A stretch of 64,000 nt of DNA from Cheiracanthium punctorium (lineage: Eukaryota > Arthropoda > Arachnida > Araneae > Cheiracanthiidae): assembly GCA_038373885.1 (NCBI GenBank), contig JAWZYV010019925.1, positions 339,001-403,000 on the forward strand, in the 5' to 3' direction. Shown one piece after another: positions 11,720 through 23,119 of the stretch. The notes beneath the pieces were generated by a model that was not told the origin of the DNA, did no database searches, and saw only the letters and a program-made list of their open reading frames with translations. Numbering within the stretch: the first letter of the stretch is position 1; every line of letters begins with the position of its first letter. A program made the translations under genes and the position numbers.

Positions 11720-14700
11720 CAAGGCGGCCAGCTTCGTCGCCCCACACCTTACTGTTCTTTATATTCAGTTCAGTGTTGGCCAAATTATTGGACTCATTTC
11801 AACGAAAATCATGTTTCTTTGTTTAACAGTATTTCTCATTAAATTTGTTTAGGTTAGGGTTGCTACAAATGGTACTTACGTATTATCCCGGCTTTCATTC
11901 CCGCCAAATAATTTTTTCATGAAATGTGACGGCAAATAATTGCCAATCGTATTCGGAACTACCAGTTTGTCCGGCATTTATCGTAGTAAAAAATCGCTCG
12001 TCGCGACGGACCGCCTGTATAATACGCAAATACCCTAAAAATTTTGGGTATCATAAAAAGCCGATGTTGGCCATGGTAGCGGTGCCAAGTTCTAACATTG
12101 CAAAATGTATGAAGAGATATTATTGGTGACATTATCATTCATAAAATGATTATGAAAATATTGTATTCTGCTTATGGGTACTTTTCTATTTTAATAACAC
12201 CACTGTTAATGTGCCAAAGTTAGCAGTATGGTTGCATTATTTAATACGTATCTTCGTTTGCAATAATTTGAAAGAAACAGGAAATGGGGCTAAAATGTGC
12301 TTTAGTCCACATCATGGGGACTTTGTTATGTGCGATAAACGTGCCAAGTATTGTAAATTCAATTAAAGCTGTGAAAAAGTCTGAAGGATCTTGAATTTAG
12401 AGTAACCATTATTTTTATTTTGTAATCTTGCTACTGCGTGACATAGGCTTGCTCCATTTGACGTCATTGATCCGTTGATTTTGATTTTTCACTTGCGTTA
12501 TTGTTATTGCACTAATGTTTACATCTAGCTTTTGACCTTCGCAGCGTGGAAATACCGTCGATTTTGGTACCGCATACGTTAGCGTATTATATAAGTAGAT
12601 TTTTAAGTAAAGATCAGTTTGTGAGTTAATTGGTTAACAGTTTTCATGGTTATGCCTTTAAAACTTTTATGAAAATTTATCTGTAGTATTTTTAATTATA
12701 AAGAAAGTTTAAACTTCTTTTTAATGTCCTGTTCGAATAAAATTTATTTAATAGCGTAATTGTTCATATTTTCGCGAACTATATTCAGTTTGCTGTTAAT
12801 TTTAATCTTAAAATAAGCCCGTGATTAATATGATAACAGGCAAATATAACATTTTAAAAACTTTTTAATTGTTGCACGTTTGCTTCATTATGTATTCCGT
12901 TTCTTACATTACTAATCCCACTTAATTGTGTAATTGCGTATAATTATGATTCAATGCGTACTTCCTCAGTGAAATAACAAAAATAAAATTATTTTTAACA
13001 ATTCTTGCCGAATCACCGACCTAAACAACAAATGATTCAATACCACTATTTATTTATATCCAAGACATCCGGAGCCCCAGCCGCTGAACGCTTGGCCCTG
13101 TGCCAAGAAACGCCTGGGTTACTTTCTATCTTTTGAGATGGATGCTCATAGTCCGTAAACGGAATTTAAAACTAAAAATGCATTCATGAAGGTTGCTTGC
13201 TTCCCAATTAGCAGTATGAAGATTCATATATGCAACCCTGGCTTAAAAAAAATATTTCCTGTTTTAATTTGTTAAATGTATATGGTCCTTTTTTTGTGCT
13301 TTAAGAAAATCCAGGAGAGGACACATCAAGTTAATACAGAATTCGTACTTCCGTTCCGACGGTATAATTAAAATGCTAAGTGGGTATTTTCGTCAATCCG
13401 TGAGCAGAAATTACTGCCTGATTTTCATCATTTTTGTTTTGGATGAAATATATCATGCCAGAGATCAGGTTTTTGTTGCCGTAATTATTAATGATTAATC
13501 GCAGCTTTCAATTAGGAGGATGTATTTTGCTGAAGAAAGTTCGGTGAACGTAATCGAATTTTAAACTCTCAAAGTGAAAAAGGGAACATTCTGAAATTTC
13601 TACTATTCCAGCTGCACTGCAGAAGCGTCAAAGCAAGCATGATGCATTTTTGCAACAAGGAAAAGGAGAATTTATTTCTTTTATGTTTTTTTTTTCAATT
13701 ATCTATCTTTCTACTGTGGAGAAATTTAATTTCAGGAAAGTATTGATAATTCTACCAGGCATTATGTTTTTATTTCTTTATTTACTTCTGTAATCTGGAG
13801 AAATAAGAATCATTCATCAGGGATTTTCAAAGCTAACAAACAAACAAAAAGCATGAAATGTCCAGTTGCTGCAAACAAAACATAAATGTAACAAAATAAT
13901 CTGTTTTTTCTCTCTCGCATTTTTGGAATTTTAATCCCCCCCACAAATGGCTATGTATTTGTAGCAAATTTTATTTTGTCCCTTAAACTAATGTACTTCA
14001 TCATTTGTTTACAAGTTACCACTTGAAAAAAAAAAAAAAAGCGAACATTTTACTTATAATTGCGCGATTTTATTTATTTCCCCCTCCTGGTACACACGTT
14101 CTCCATAAATAATGTGTTCGAGACCGTATGCTCTTCTTATATCTGGTAACTGTTTTTCATTAAAGGTAACATTAATGACGTAACTTTTCGTGTTTTCTGA
14201 ATTACTTTCCGAATGCAGCTGGTTATTTTTTTTTTCCTTTCCTTCCAGCTGCACTTATCGGTAATCACGGCCATGATTTCCGCATCTTCTCCATTCTGTA
14301 TTCTTCCCAATAAATAATTGTACATCTTTTTGTAGTGCTGCCTGACGTAATGATACAGTTGCTTTGCCGTCGGTATTATGTTTTCCAGAGCACTGTTATT
14401 TTTATTTATTATTTTATTTATTTTTAATTTACGGCATATTTATTAGTAGTTGGGTGGTGATCGTATTTGCATGGACGCATTGCTATGTAGTCCATTTTTA
14501 ACTTTCCAACGCCCGTAAAAAACCGTGTTTTCCCAAGAAATTTATGTATGTTATTCCTGTGGACTGTACCCTATTTTGAAAAGGGTGTGCAATAGCATGA
14601 TATTTTAAAATTAAATTAAATTTTTTTAGAAAAGTCCGGAAAGTTTGACTTCACTAAGGTCTGTGGGCGGTCCTTGTTTCTAAAAGTACATTTTGAATAC

Positions 14701-15021
14701 TTCTTTAATTTCAATCAAAACAGAATTAATGTACAGTAGTAAATTTTATAAAAGAATGCTGTCTATCTAAAATAGTGTACATAAAATGTTTAATTTTCAT
14801 AAATGTAGTGTTAAATTAAATACTTAAACATCTCATTAATTTTAACCTGGTATTTCTGGGCCACGGATCTTCGAACACAACAATAAGGATGAACAGGTTA
14901 ACCTTTCGTTAAACAGTACTTTAAGTGCAAATTAGATCGTGTAGGAAAGTCTTTTGTAATCAGTGCTTTCGTCATGATTTGTCTTTTCGTATTTGTGCTT
15001 CATTTTGCTTCCCTCTTTCAG
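11720..15021. other. no gene recognised
   Basis: AT-rich sequence. An isolated TAGGGTTGCTAC string at about 11853 resembles a hAT end, and GCAACCCTG near 13224-13232 resembles a partner, but their flanks do not match and no body could be assigned. A short minus-strand ORF at 14054-14254 has no family resemblance. Confidence 0.5.
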
Positions 15022-15280
15022 AGAACTGTATTTTCTCGTTGTTATCGTGCATCTAGTGAACTAACTCATGCTGCCACAGCAGCTCTTTGTGAAGGTCTTG
15101 GCTTCTTTTTCCAAGCCTTTATGAATGCTTTGCTGTATAACTCGTTGCCCCCTAACCCGGGGAAGCATTGATGACTCTCGTTCTAAGATCTCGGGATACC
15201 GAAACTGGGTGGACTGCCGATTCGATTGTTGTATGTCTGTAGAAGTGGCAATAAACAAGGAAAAAGCTAAATACTGTTAT
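15022..15280 (+). other. candidate 3'-terminal exon (weak)
   Basis: A polypyrimidine tract ends in CTCTTTCAG at 15013-15021. After it, GC content rises and an open frame runs to TGA at about 15169-15171. AATAAA at 15250-15255 is followed by a GT/T-rich stretch (15270-15308), the usual order for a poly(A) site. The predicted peptide (…ASSELTHAATAALCEGLG…) matches nothing I know, and no upstream exon was found. It could equally be a retroposed or chance arrangement. Confidence 0.22.
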
Positions 15281-15400
15281 TGCTTTGGTTTATTTATTTT
15301 CTGTGTTTGAACGACTTTTGTTTATTGCCGAGAACTCTGACCTTTAAAAACATTTCTTTTTCGGAGAAATTATGTTTGTTGCCCCCACCATACCTCCACG

Positions 15401-15544
15401 CAGGGACGTAGCCAGGGAGGGGGGATATCGGGATATATTCCCCCCCCCCCGAAATTTTTGGATTAGTGATGAAATTGCGTCTATTTATACACATATAAGT
15501 TCATATCCCCCCCCCCCCGAAAAAAATTTCTGGCTACGCACCTG
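15401..15544 (+). mobile_element. hAT MITE, family B
   Basis: Ends CAGGGACGTAGCCAGG and CTGGCTACGCACCTG. The flanking octamer CCTCCACG is perfect on both sides (15393-15400, 15545-15552). The body contains GATATCGGGATATATTCC, CGAAATTTTTGGATTAGTG and ATTTATACACATATAAG. Two long C-runs sit just inside the family motifs. At 144 bp it is non-coding. Confidence 0.9.
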
Positions 15545-15552
15545 CCTCCACG

Positions 15553-16134
15553 GGCGGTTTTTTTTAAGAGTTGTGTATTTTAAATTTTATTTTAGGGTTG
15601 CGCGCAGAAACCTTTATACAAGTAAATCTCATAGACTGCGACGTGAAAGCTCAGATTTGACTTCATTCAGCTTTAAAATTTACAATATTACAACAAAGTA
15701 GGATTACAAAAGTCCGTTATATTAAGAAACTCTTTAAATGCTACAGTCAAAACACTATTCTTTGGCTTACTACAACACCGATTTTTTGGATAAAAGCAGA
15801 AATTTACTTGTTGTAAAAGTGTATACACTGATAAATTCTATGCATTTTTGTTCATGTATGAAAATTTAGAAAAATGACGTCATAGACTTTGAGTACTTTC
15901 TTAGGGTCTACAAACACACTTCGTAGTCGAGATGCCACGAGCTAAAAAAAAGAAAGCGTGTGAGGTTAAAAAAAAAATTGGCAGTTGAAAGCTGGAGGTA
16001 ATATCGTTCCGGAAATTTCGAAGATAAAGGAAATCCATTTATCGAGTTGTATGAAGTTGTACAAACAGAGCAAAACGCAGATGGAGGCCGCGTGTGACGA
16101 ATGAACGTGATTATCGTCAGATTCATGGATGTCA
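15553..16134. other. no gene recognised
   Basis: Mixed sequence with A-rich runs near 15943 and 15969. The minus-strand open frame at 15908-16246 overlaps the next hAT element and is not supported as a gene. Confidence 0.45.
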
Positions 16135-16262
16135 CAGGGTTTCTCAAACTTCTTCTCAGATGGAGAGGAGTTTCTTTGAAATTTGACGGGGCGCCTTGTA
16201 CAATTTCACGGAGCACCTTGTGTAAATGTCTTGTTTTGCGGAGCACAGTTTGAGAATCCCTG
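16135..16262. mobile_element. hAT/Charlie-like MITE
   Basis: Ends CAGGGTTTCTCAAACTTC and, read inward from the right, CAGGGATTCTCAAACTGTG. CAGGG(N)TTCTCAAACT is a well-known terminus of Charlie-type hAT elements. The flanking octamers GGATGTCA and TACCTTTT do not match, so the target duplication is lost or the outer boundary is slightly different. Confidence 0.6.
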
Positions 16263-16733
16263 TACCTTTTTTTTTTCGAGTACCCAATAAATGGCTGTTC
16301 GTTCGGAAAGCTGAACCACTACTATCGCACGATGAGTCATAGTTTATTTCAGCTGATCATCGGTGACAACCAACAGTCACTATGGCGCTAAAATGTACTC
16401 AAACAGCGACTGTTTTATTTGAATAAAATTAAATAACTTTGTATTGTAACTGTGTATAACTTTGTACACTCAGCAGTGTAATGAACCTTTTTCACGAGGC
16501 ACAAGAATCCTCTCTTTGTTGCCATTCTGGCCACACTCCATTTCCTTAAACTTTTTCTTCGTTTATGTTTTGTACGTATTTTTCCCTGCCTTCGTGTCTA
16601 TCGACTTAACTCCTGACGAAGAGACAGGGCGTGTACATGCTGTTTAATTTTTATTTTTGTGATAAAATACAGCTATTTAATTATGTCAGACCTAGTAACG
16701 ATGTAGTTGAAGATTGAGGCTTGTGCTTTTACT

Positions 16734-16751
16734 TAGGGATGAACGCGAGAC
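16734..16751 (+). mobile_element. isolated family C hAT terminus
   Basis: TAGGGATGAACGCGAGAC matches the terminus of the elements at 18848, 30189 and 61373. The rest of the element is missing; a truncated piggyBac-like element follows a few bases later. Confidence 0.55.
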
Positions 16752-16761
16752 AATAAAATAG

Positions 16762-17215
16762 GACTGGAAAAAAGGACAGCCGTTGCCACCGCTCGACTTA
16801 ACGACCAGCAAGATGGCGAGAGACCCTTTTTTGACGACAGCTGGCTGTGCGGCACAGCCAGCTGTCGTCAAAAAAGGGTCTCTCGACCTGTGGCACGCGA
16901 TGAACGTTTCGATCGTCCGCCATCTTGCTGGTCGTTAAGTCGAGCGGTGGCAACGGCAGCCCTTTTTTCAGCATTGGGCAATCTATCCAGCTGTTCTCGC
17001 ATTCTTCCATTTTTCAGCAGATGCCGGTGCTGTTAAGAATAAGCGTGACAATTTTTTTACGGGAAATGACGTGCTAAAAAGTAAAGGATTCTCCTGGAGC
17101 TATGTCACCCGCAACTATTTTTATAGAAATCAAATCTATTCTTCGTGACTGGCAACAGTCAAAACGTCAGAGTTTGGTGTTCCCAGAGCGGGAACACTGC
17201 GCGTTAAAGGGTTAA
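16762..17215 (-). mobile_element. piggyBac-like hairpin MITE, left-truncated
   Basis: The right end is CGCGTTAAAGGG followed by TTAA (17212-17215). The arms AGCCGTTGCCACCGCTCGAC and its inverse flank a centre that is a perfect hairpin. The left terminus is missing. The left arm has lost the ~30-bp segment GGACGATCGAAACGTTCATC and onward that the right arm keeps. Both arms carry the same substitutions (ACCGCTCG, AACGACC) that other copies lack. Confidence 0.75.
16818..16884. repeat. perfect 32-bp inverted repeat, 3-nt loop
   Basis: Arms 16818-16849 (GAGAGACCCTTTTTTGACG… to …GCTGGCTGTG) and 16853-16884 are exact reverse complements around CGG. It is the centre of the surrounding piggyBac-like element. 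Confidence 0.95.
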
Positions 17216-18847
17216 ATGCCCATAAATTTTAGTATACTTTCCGCATTAAAGATAAATTTTTATTATTTGTTGTACATTATCCTAGTATTGTTGAAATTTA
17301 GATTGCACACTTTAATTAATAATTCTCCAGTCCCCACCCTACACATGCTCAAAAGAGAGGGGAAAATATATATCTTAATTATTTTGTTTGGTAAAAATAA
17401 CACTCTAACATCTTCTCAACTTTCTCTTTTAAATCTTATGTTTTTTTCTATTCAGGGAAATTCACAGTGTATGCATACTTATCCATTTTCTTTTTATTAT
17501 CTCTTAAACGCTGAAATAACAACTTTCCATTTTGAACATGTATATACCTTTATTTCAGCTTTATACATTTCACTTCAGATAAGTGCCTCTCCTTTATCGT
17601 TTCGTTTTTAACGATACATTTTAACTTCAAGCTTACCAGTCGATAAGGCTTAAAGTACAGACCATTGTTAGATAAAATCTGGAAATAAAATTTAGACAGA
17701 TCTTAATTGCAAGAGAGACATGTAAAAGGGTTGGTAAATTTACCTAGGAAAAATATTCCCTGTGGAAACGTTATCGGAAGTAACTCGAACGAAATATATG
17801 CGTGTTTTTCCACACATGTTGTTATGATTTTTACCACAAAGAAGTTCTTCACTTTTTTCCACCCTGCTGTTTAAAAATCGAGCACTGAACATATGAGGAG
17901 GCGTGAAGCATGTTGGTGTAAGAATTCACATGCTTATTTAGTACCTATTCGTTTGCGTAATTTAACTTTTTTTTTCAAATAGTTCTCAAAAGAGCTAGTT
18001 TTAGTATGTGTCTGTTCTCTAACTTCCACAAGCATGCAGATTGTCGATGAATTTAACTAGTATGTTTTTAGCGATTACTGAAGCTATTAAAAGTTGCCTG
18101 AGTAGTGTGCGTTTATCAGCAGGAGCACACACACACACACACACACGAAAATAAATAAAATAATAATAATTAATGAATTAATAATAAGGTCGTTGTTTTA
18201 TTTTAAAACAGAAATACAGTCTTAGTGTAAACTCACGATTATAAGCTGTGTGCTTATGTTTGTAACGAATTTATTTATTTTTTATTTCTAGTCAAAGGCA
18301 GGATTGTCTACGCCACCCCTCACCCTCTCCAACCAAAAGAAAAAGTAAAAGCAAATGAATAAATAAAGCCAAATAGCTTTTAATAATAATGGTTGTAGAT
18401 ATACTTTCTGTGTAAAAAAGAATAAAATGCCAAAGTTTATAGATTTATTGTTATTATTCGGCCATTTTAATGTAGTTTCACAGCGCAGACAGCCTATTTT
18501 GTAATTGTGAGAAAATGCAATTTGTGAGTGTAGTACCTAAAGGGTACTTAAACGTTTACATTTATTATACAGAATTGTTTAAAAAGTTTAGAAAACAATG
18601 TTGCATACATTATGTGTAATAATATTGAGGTATTAATTTACAATTATAGTTGCTTGTGTACTCTCTGACTTATAAGAGAAAAGACGGATACAACGTGAAC
18701 ATTCAGAATTCTTTGTGTTAAGTATATTGCAGTAAAAATCTTCAAATAATATTAGATAGGCTACTTATTTTTAAGAAATGTTAATTCTATGACTTTCGGA
18801 TAGTATTACCCAATTTTCTCCAGCAGAAAAAATTGGACATGTAGCTG
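17216..18847. other. no gene recognised; (CA)n at 18126-18146
   Basis: AT-rich with a short CA dinucleotide tract and scattered (TAA)n-like runs. The 131-residue open frame at 17216-17611 is rich in L/F/I/S with no domain I recognise and starts immediately after the MITE; I do not support it as a gene. Confidence 0.5.
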
Positions 18848-19021
18848 TAGGGATGGACGCGAGACGACTTTTTGCGAGACGAGACAGAGATTTACAGCTT
18901 TTTTGCGAGACGAGACAAACATTTTTAACATTATGATATAGGGATTTTTGCGAGACGAGACAAGCTTTTCGGATGTTTTCGAGACGCGAGACACCAATTT
19001 TTCGTCTCGCGTCCATCCCTA
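18848..19021 (+). mobile_element. hAT MITE, family C (TAGGGATG ends, GAGACG units)
   Basis: Termini TAGGGATGGACGCGAGACG and CGTCTCGCGTCCATCCCTA are exact inverses over about 19 bases and are flanked by perfect octamers TGTAGCTG (18840-18847, 19022-19029). The interior is several units of TTGCGAGACGAGACA-like sequence spaced by short AT-rich linkers. At 174 bp it is non-coding. It is the best preserved member of the family. Confidence 0.92.
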
Positions 19022-19029
19022 TGTAGCTG

Positions 19030-19965
19030 AACGGGTTTCTTGAACACGAAAATAAGTTTTACTGTGTTTATCTAATTTATTGCGTATGTATTTCATTCCA
19101 TCGGACGTTTCATTATTCAGTCCAATATTACTTGCCCTGTTTTCTTTCTAAACTGTGTATGAGAGAATTGACCGTCTGATGTTCCTACGAAAGTGATTAT
19201 GAGTAGTTTGGGTAACATTTAAAGTTTCTGCTACAGTGATTAAAATAAATACTGTTTGGCTTTAATTAGTACTAGGGTTTTAATTTTGACAGGTCAATAT
19301 TGATTTTGACCAGAATGCTGGATAAAAGTGGTTTTAACAGCCAAAACTTGTCTGAAGTGATCAGAAAGAATCAGAACTGTTTTAAATGGTTTTAATTTTA
19401 TTAACTTTTTTTCTACAAATGCATGTAACTTAATAAAAGTGCAGCTGAAAAAAATGATACATTTATAAGTTTATGTGGGCTCATTAATAAAATATGCTTA
19501 TACAATGCAATAAGAATGATAAAAATTTAAACATGGACTGTGCACGTGCAGTTGTAAAAATTTAAACCAGTTGCTGTTAAAAACATAAAACGTGAGTCGT
19601 AGTTAAAAACATAAATGCCTTCAATAGAAAGATTATTTTCTAAATTTAGAATAAACCAAAATTAATTACGAAACCTAAATTTAGAGACAACTTGTTGCTT
19701 GTAATCTTTTTTTAATTATTATTATTAAAAAAATTGCATAAAAGAGCTCGTGTACTAAAGGATAATTAAAACATGTGTTGTATCTTGGTGTTATATTATT
19801 ATTTCTGTGATGGCATTTTTTATTATTATTATTATTACTATTTGGTTCTGTTTGCTGGTGGCTGGTGTTATGTTATGACATTTTTAAAACAAATGTTAAC
19901 TTAAGTGTTAACCAGCATATGTTAATGTTAATTAACATATGCTGGTAAAATATATTTGATTAGTA
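19030..19965. other. no gene; possible degraded hAT start at 19273
   Basis: TAGGGTTTTAATTTTGACAG at about 19273 and, beyond the next element, CGATACAACCCTGG near 20166-20178 could be the two ends of an old hAT element of ~900 bp. Flanking octamers do not match, so this is only suggested. (ATT)n tracts occur around 19720 and 19820-19840. Confidence 0.35.
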
Positions 19966-20092
19966 CAGTGGCGGATTGATGCAAATTTGTCGGTGGGGGA
20001 CGGTTTGTTAGAAGATTGACATATACATCCATTTTATGGAAGTAAAATAGGATCTTTTGCATTAATTTCTTTTTCCCTTTAATCCGCCCTTG
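19966..20092. mobile_element. short hAT MITE (CAGTGGCGGATTGATGC ends)
   Basis: Starts CAGTGGCGGATTGATGCAAA and ends TTAATCCGCCCTTG. The flanking octamers GATTAGTA and GATTATTA differ at one base, consistent with an aged 8-bp duplication. The left end resembles the CAGTGACGGATTCATGCAAT terminus at 35181. Confidence 0.7.
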
Positions 20093-20504
20093 GATTATTA
20101 TTGATATTGAATAGTGAATTTCAGTGGCCAAAACTGATATCGACCGGACGGTTGAAACCTCAAATCGATACAACCCTGGCTTTAAGGTGTTCGTTCTCAT
20201 TGTTACAAAAACGCGATAACAGCGATTTTCTTCTTATGTGCTTGAGTTTTGGCTCATTTTTTAAAGCCCGAGCATTGAGACTTGAAATTGGACCCTGCCG
20301 AGAAATATTTAAGTAAAAGTTCTAGCAATATCCTTAAATTTAAGTTGATAAATGGAGGACAAATACATTTATTGCTGAAATGTTACAAGTTTTGCTGACA
20401 TGTTGGGAATGAAATGCAGTATTAACATCCATCGTTTCTTTCATTTCTCCAGCTACTCTTTAATGATATACTTTCATTAATGCAAACAGTTTTCATACAA
20501 TGAA

Positions 20505-20669
20505 ACCACCGCCCGACCCTCGACCGATTGGGTTAAACATTGAACATTGGTAGATAGCTTAGGTGTGAAGGTCCAAGGTACAGGCCCAGCGGCGCGACTG
20601 TCTATTCACTGGTCTGGAGTTTTGGACGGTTTTCTCCGGAAGTAACGTGAAATACACGTTAGAACCCCC
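20505..20669 (+). mobile_element. tRNA-derived SINE-like copy, degraded
   Basis: The head region (CGACCGATTGGGTTAAACA) is followed by a body with GGAGTTTTGGACGGTTTTCT and AACGTGAAATACACGTTAG. The body recurs at 41019-41190 as GGAGTTTTGGTCGGTTTTCT and GCGTGAATACGTGTTA. The polymerase III boxes are poorly preserved here, so the SINE assignment depends on the other copies. It abuts the TTAA of the next element. Confidence 0.45.
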
Positions 20670-21030
20670 TTAACCCTTTGATACGCGGTGATTGCTCCGT
20701 GAAATCACCTTATTTCAGCGCTTTCACTGCTAGTCGGAAAAAAATACCGTTAAATGTCCCAATTCTGAAAAAAGTGCAGCCGTTGCCATCGGTCCATTTA
20801 GCTACCAACAACATGGTGGTCGATCGAATCGTCCAGCTGTCTGCTCGTCGCGCAGCCGTCTGTGTCAGAAAACTTCTTCAACTCCGTGGCGCCAGATAGG
20901 GGATTCGGTTGCCAAGTTGTTGGTAGTTAAATGGATCGATGGCAACGACTGCACTTTTTCAGCATTGGGCAGTGTATCCAGTTGGTCTTCAATATTGATG
21001 TGAAAATGCTTGCTCTTAAAGAAAAAGGCC
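20670..21030. mobile_element. piggyBac-like MITE, second subfamily
   Basis: TTAA at 20670-20673 then CCCTTTGATACGCGGTG. Inverted arms include CCATTTAGCTACCAACAACA and TTGGTAGTTAAATGGATCG, and both arms keep the ATTCTGAAAAAAGTGCAGCC-type motif (inverted at 20950-20970). The far end was not located (approximate boundary). It is related to 8036-8302. Confidence 0.6.
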
Positions 21031-21186
21031 TCCGCCTGAGGCTTTTCCCCCTTTGACAGACGGCCCTAGTTTGCATTGCCTTAACAGAACAGCATCCATA
21101 AAACCATTGCTCTAAAAAAAGTTTCCGCAAACGCATTCGCTAATAAGGATAAATGGAAGACAAAACGCGACATTTGTAGTTGCTGC

Positions 21187-21270
21187 TGGCGAGACGAGAC
21201 GGTTCATTATCTCATCGCTCTATCGAGAATCTGCGAGACGAGACAGCCTTATTTCTCGTCTTCCCACAGG
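21187..21270. mobile_element. degraded family C hAT remnant
   Basis: Two GCGAGACGAGAC units and a terminal-like TTTCTCGTCTTCCCAC remain, without TAGGGATG ends. It is identified only by the repeat unit shared with 18848-19021. Confidence 0.4.
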
Positions 21271-21550
21271 TGCCATGCATGTTTTGAAGAAAGTGCATTG
21301 CCATCGCATTGTTCCCGATTCCGTTGATGAGAATGCGCTTTCGAAAACATGCGGGACCTTTCTGCGAATGCGTTCACCGAAATTTATCACATCGGAAATA
21401 CTCATATTTGCTGGGAGTAGCCCTGTTTAAGAATCACTAAAAATTAACGAATTTTTGGTTCAAAGTTTGTTACAATTTGTGTGCTTAATTCATTCAACAT
21501 CGTCCTACAGTTTCCTGTTACTTAATCGTAAACTGATAATTTTTGAGTGC

Positions 21551-21585
<35 letters not shown>

Positions 21586-22071
21586 CTAAACCACATGGGA
21601 GCGGAGTACGAAAGTTTCTGTAGTTCTGAAAGTTTTCGACAGTCATTCGGAGATAATAAGAAGTAGACTGTTTTTTATCTGTCTAGTGAATAAAATCTAG
21701 AAAATGAACGATTAAAAGAATATTTTTTCGCACTTACCGGAAGACGTTCGGTACTGCTGAGGTTTCGCAAACTATTAAAGAGAATAGTCAAAGTAGTTCC
21801 TAATGTGTTATATTTCGTACACTCTCTTTAACGTACTTCTCCCCAACCCGCTGTAATATTTATTTAAGTTTGAAAAATTGAAAAAATTATATCTGATATG
21901 GCTGATATGTGTCTTTGAGAGGAATAGTAATGCCTGAAAGAGTTCTCTACGCTATTATGTTATTAAATTTAATCTTACTAGTTTATAACACATGCAGCAG
22001 TAAATAACAAGGTTAATTTATGGAGGTACGTATATAAAATGAGAAAAAGTTTCGATGACACTAGCTCTTGC
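21271..22071. other. no gene recognised; poly-A run 21554-21581
   Basis: A 28-A homopolymer and AT-rich sequence. The sequence before it (21280-21400) has elevated GC but no convincing exon. Confidence 0.5.
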
Positions 22072-22218
22072 GCCAGCTGCTTCAAAAAAGGGTCTCTAGA
22101 TCTGTGGTACGCGATGAACGATTCGATCGTCCGCCATCTTGCTGGTAGTTCAGTCGAGCGATGGCAACGGCTGCCTTTTTTTTCAGCATTGGGAAAGGGT
22201 TGCGCCTCAAAGGGTTAA
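22072..22218 (+). mobile_element. piggyBac-like hairpin MITE, right half only
   Basis: Reads from the hairpin centre (CCAGCTGCTTCAAAAAAGGG) through GATCGTCCGCCATCTTGCTG to GTTGCGCCTCAAAGGG and TTAA at 22215-22218. The left half is absent. Confidence 0.75.
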
Positions 22219-22239
22219 ATACCCTCCGAAAGATTGGGG

Positions 22240-22383
22240 CAAAAAAAAATCGTTGCTATGAGAGTCCCGAAAATTTTTGGATTAGCATAATCTTTATGTC
22301 GTGCAGAGGAACTACGCTTATTTATTCAAGATTTATTTCATGGGGCCCCCTTCCCTCGAAAATTTTTTCCTAGCTACACTACT
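22240..22383 (+). mobile_element. degraded family B hAT MITE
   Basis: Keeps the family string CCGAAAATTTTTGGATTAGC, the ATTTATT…AAG segment and the right end TTTTTTCCTAGCTACACTACTG. The left terminus is unrecognisable and no target duplication was found. Confidence 0.5.
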
Positions 22384-23119
22384 GGGAGGAAGGAGGGGGG
22401 GGTTAAATATTTTTCGGTTGTTATTGGTTTTTCTACCTTCCACGTGTTATTAAGGTCTTTGCACTCTGCTTAAAAATGATTCCAGATTCTCCAATCACAG
22501 GCGAATCTAATGAGCTAAATAAATAAAACGCTTTTAAAATTGCTCTTCGGCAGTAGCCTTGCTGCCGCTACAAAAGCGCCATTAATAACCGACAACTGAG
22601 GCAGACCCATCGAAAGGGTAGAATTTGAAAATTTGAACTGGTGCTGGTGTTCGAGTATAGCCGACGTTGAGAAATTTAAATTATAAGTCTGACGCCCTTA
22701 TTTCTCCCGATCACGACGTTTCTTCAGCAGTCATTCCAGTAGTTATTAAAAGTAAAGTGATATTCTTTTTTTAAATTCTTATCGCTATATATCCGCTTCG
22801 AAGTTTTTCCGGCCTCCAATTTCGGCGTTCTTTGTGTTTGAAGGTCGAGAACTTTTAAGTCGTTGACCGTCTATTTCTTTATTCCCACCCCCTCCTCTCT
22901 TCCTCCGGTTCTTCTTCCCAGGATTTTCTCAGTCCGGGCTTGTCTTGTAGTCAAAAAATCGATTCGTGAAAACAGAACAAACACATCTATGGAATTGAGT
23001 GCTTGATCCGACGCTGTTAAATCCCGGGTTGATAAAACAAGCTGTTTACTGTCGGTATTGCATTTGCTCAATCCATTTCTTGAGTCTTTATTTATGGCAA
23101 GCAGCAGGGTTTTCATTAC
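22384..23119. other. no gene recognised
   Basis: Includes a G run at about 22396-22402. No bounded element or exon was found. The GC content is a little higher than average around 22560-22700 and 22780-22930. Confidence 0.45.

Noticed and set aside
16818..16884. Perfect 32-bp hairpin as a microRNA gene
   Set aside because: It is the shared centre of a multicopy MITE; no independent evidence of a processed small RNA.
17216..17611. 131-residue open frame
   Set aside because: AT-driven composition, starts at the border of a MITE, no splice or family support.
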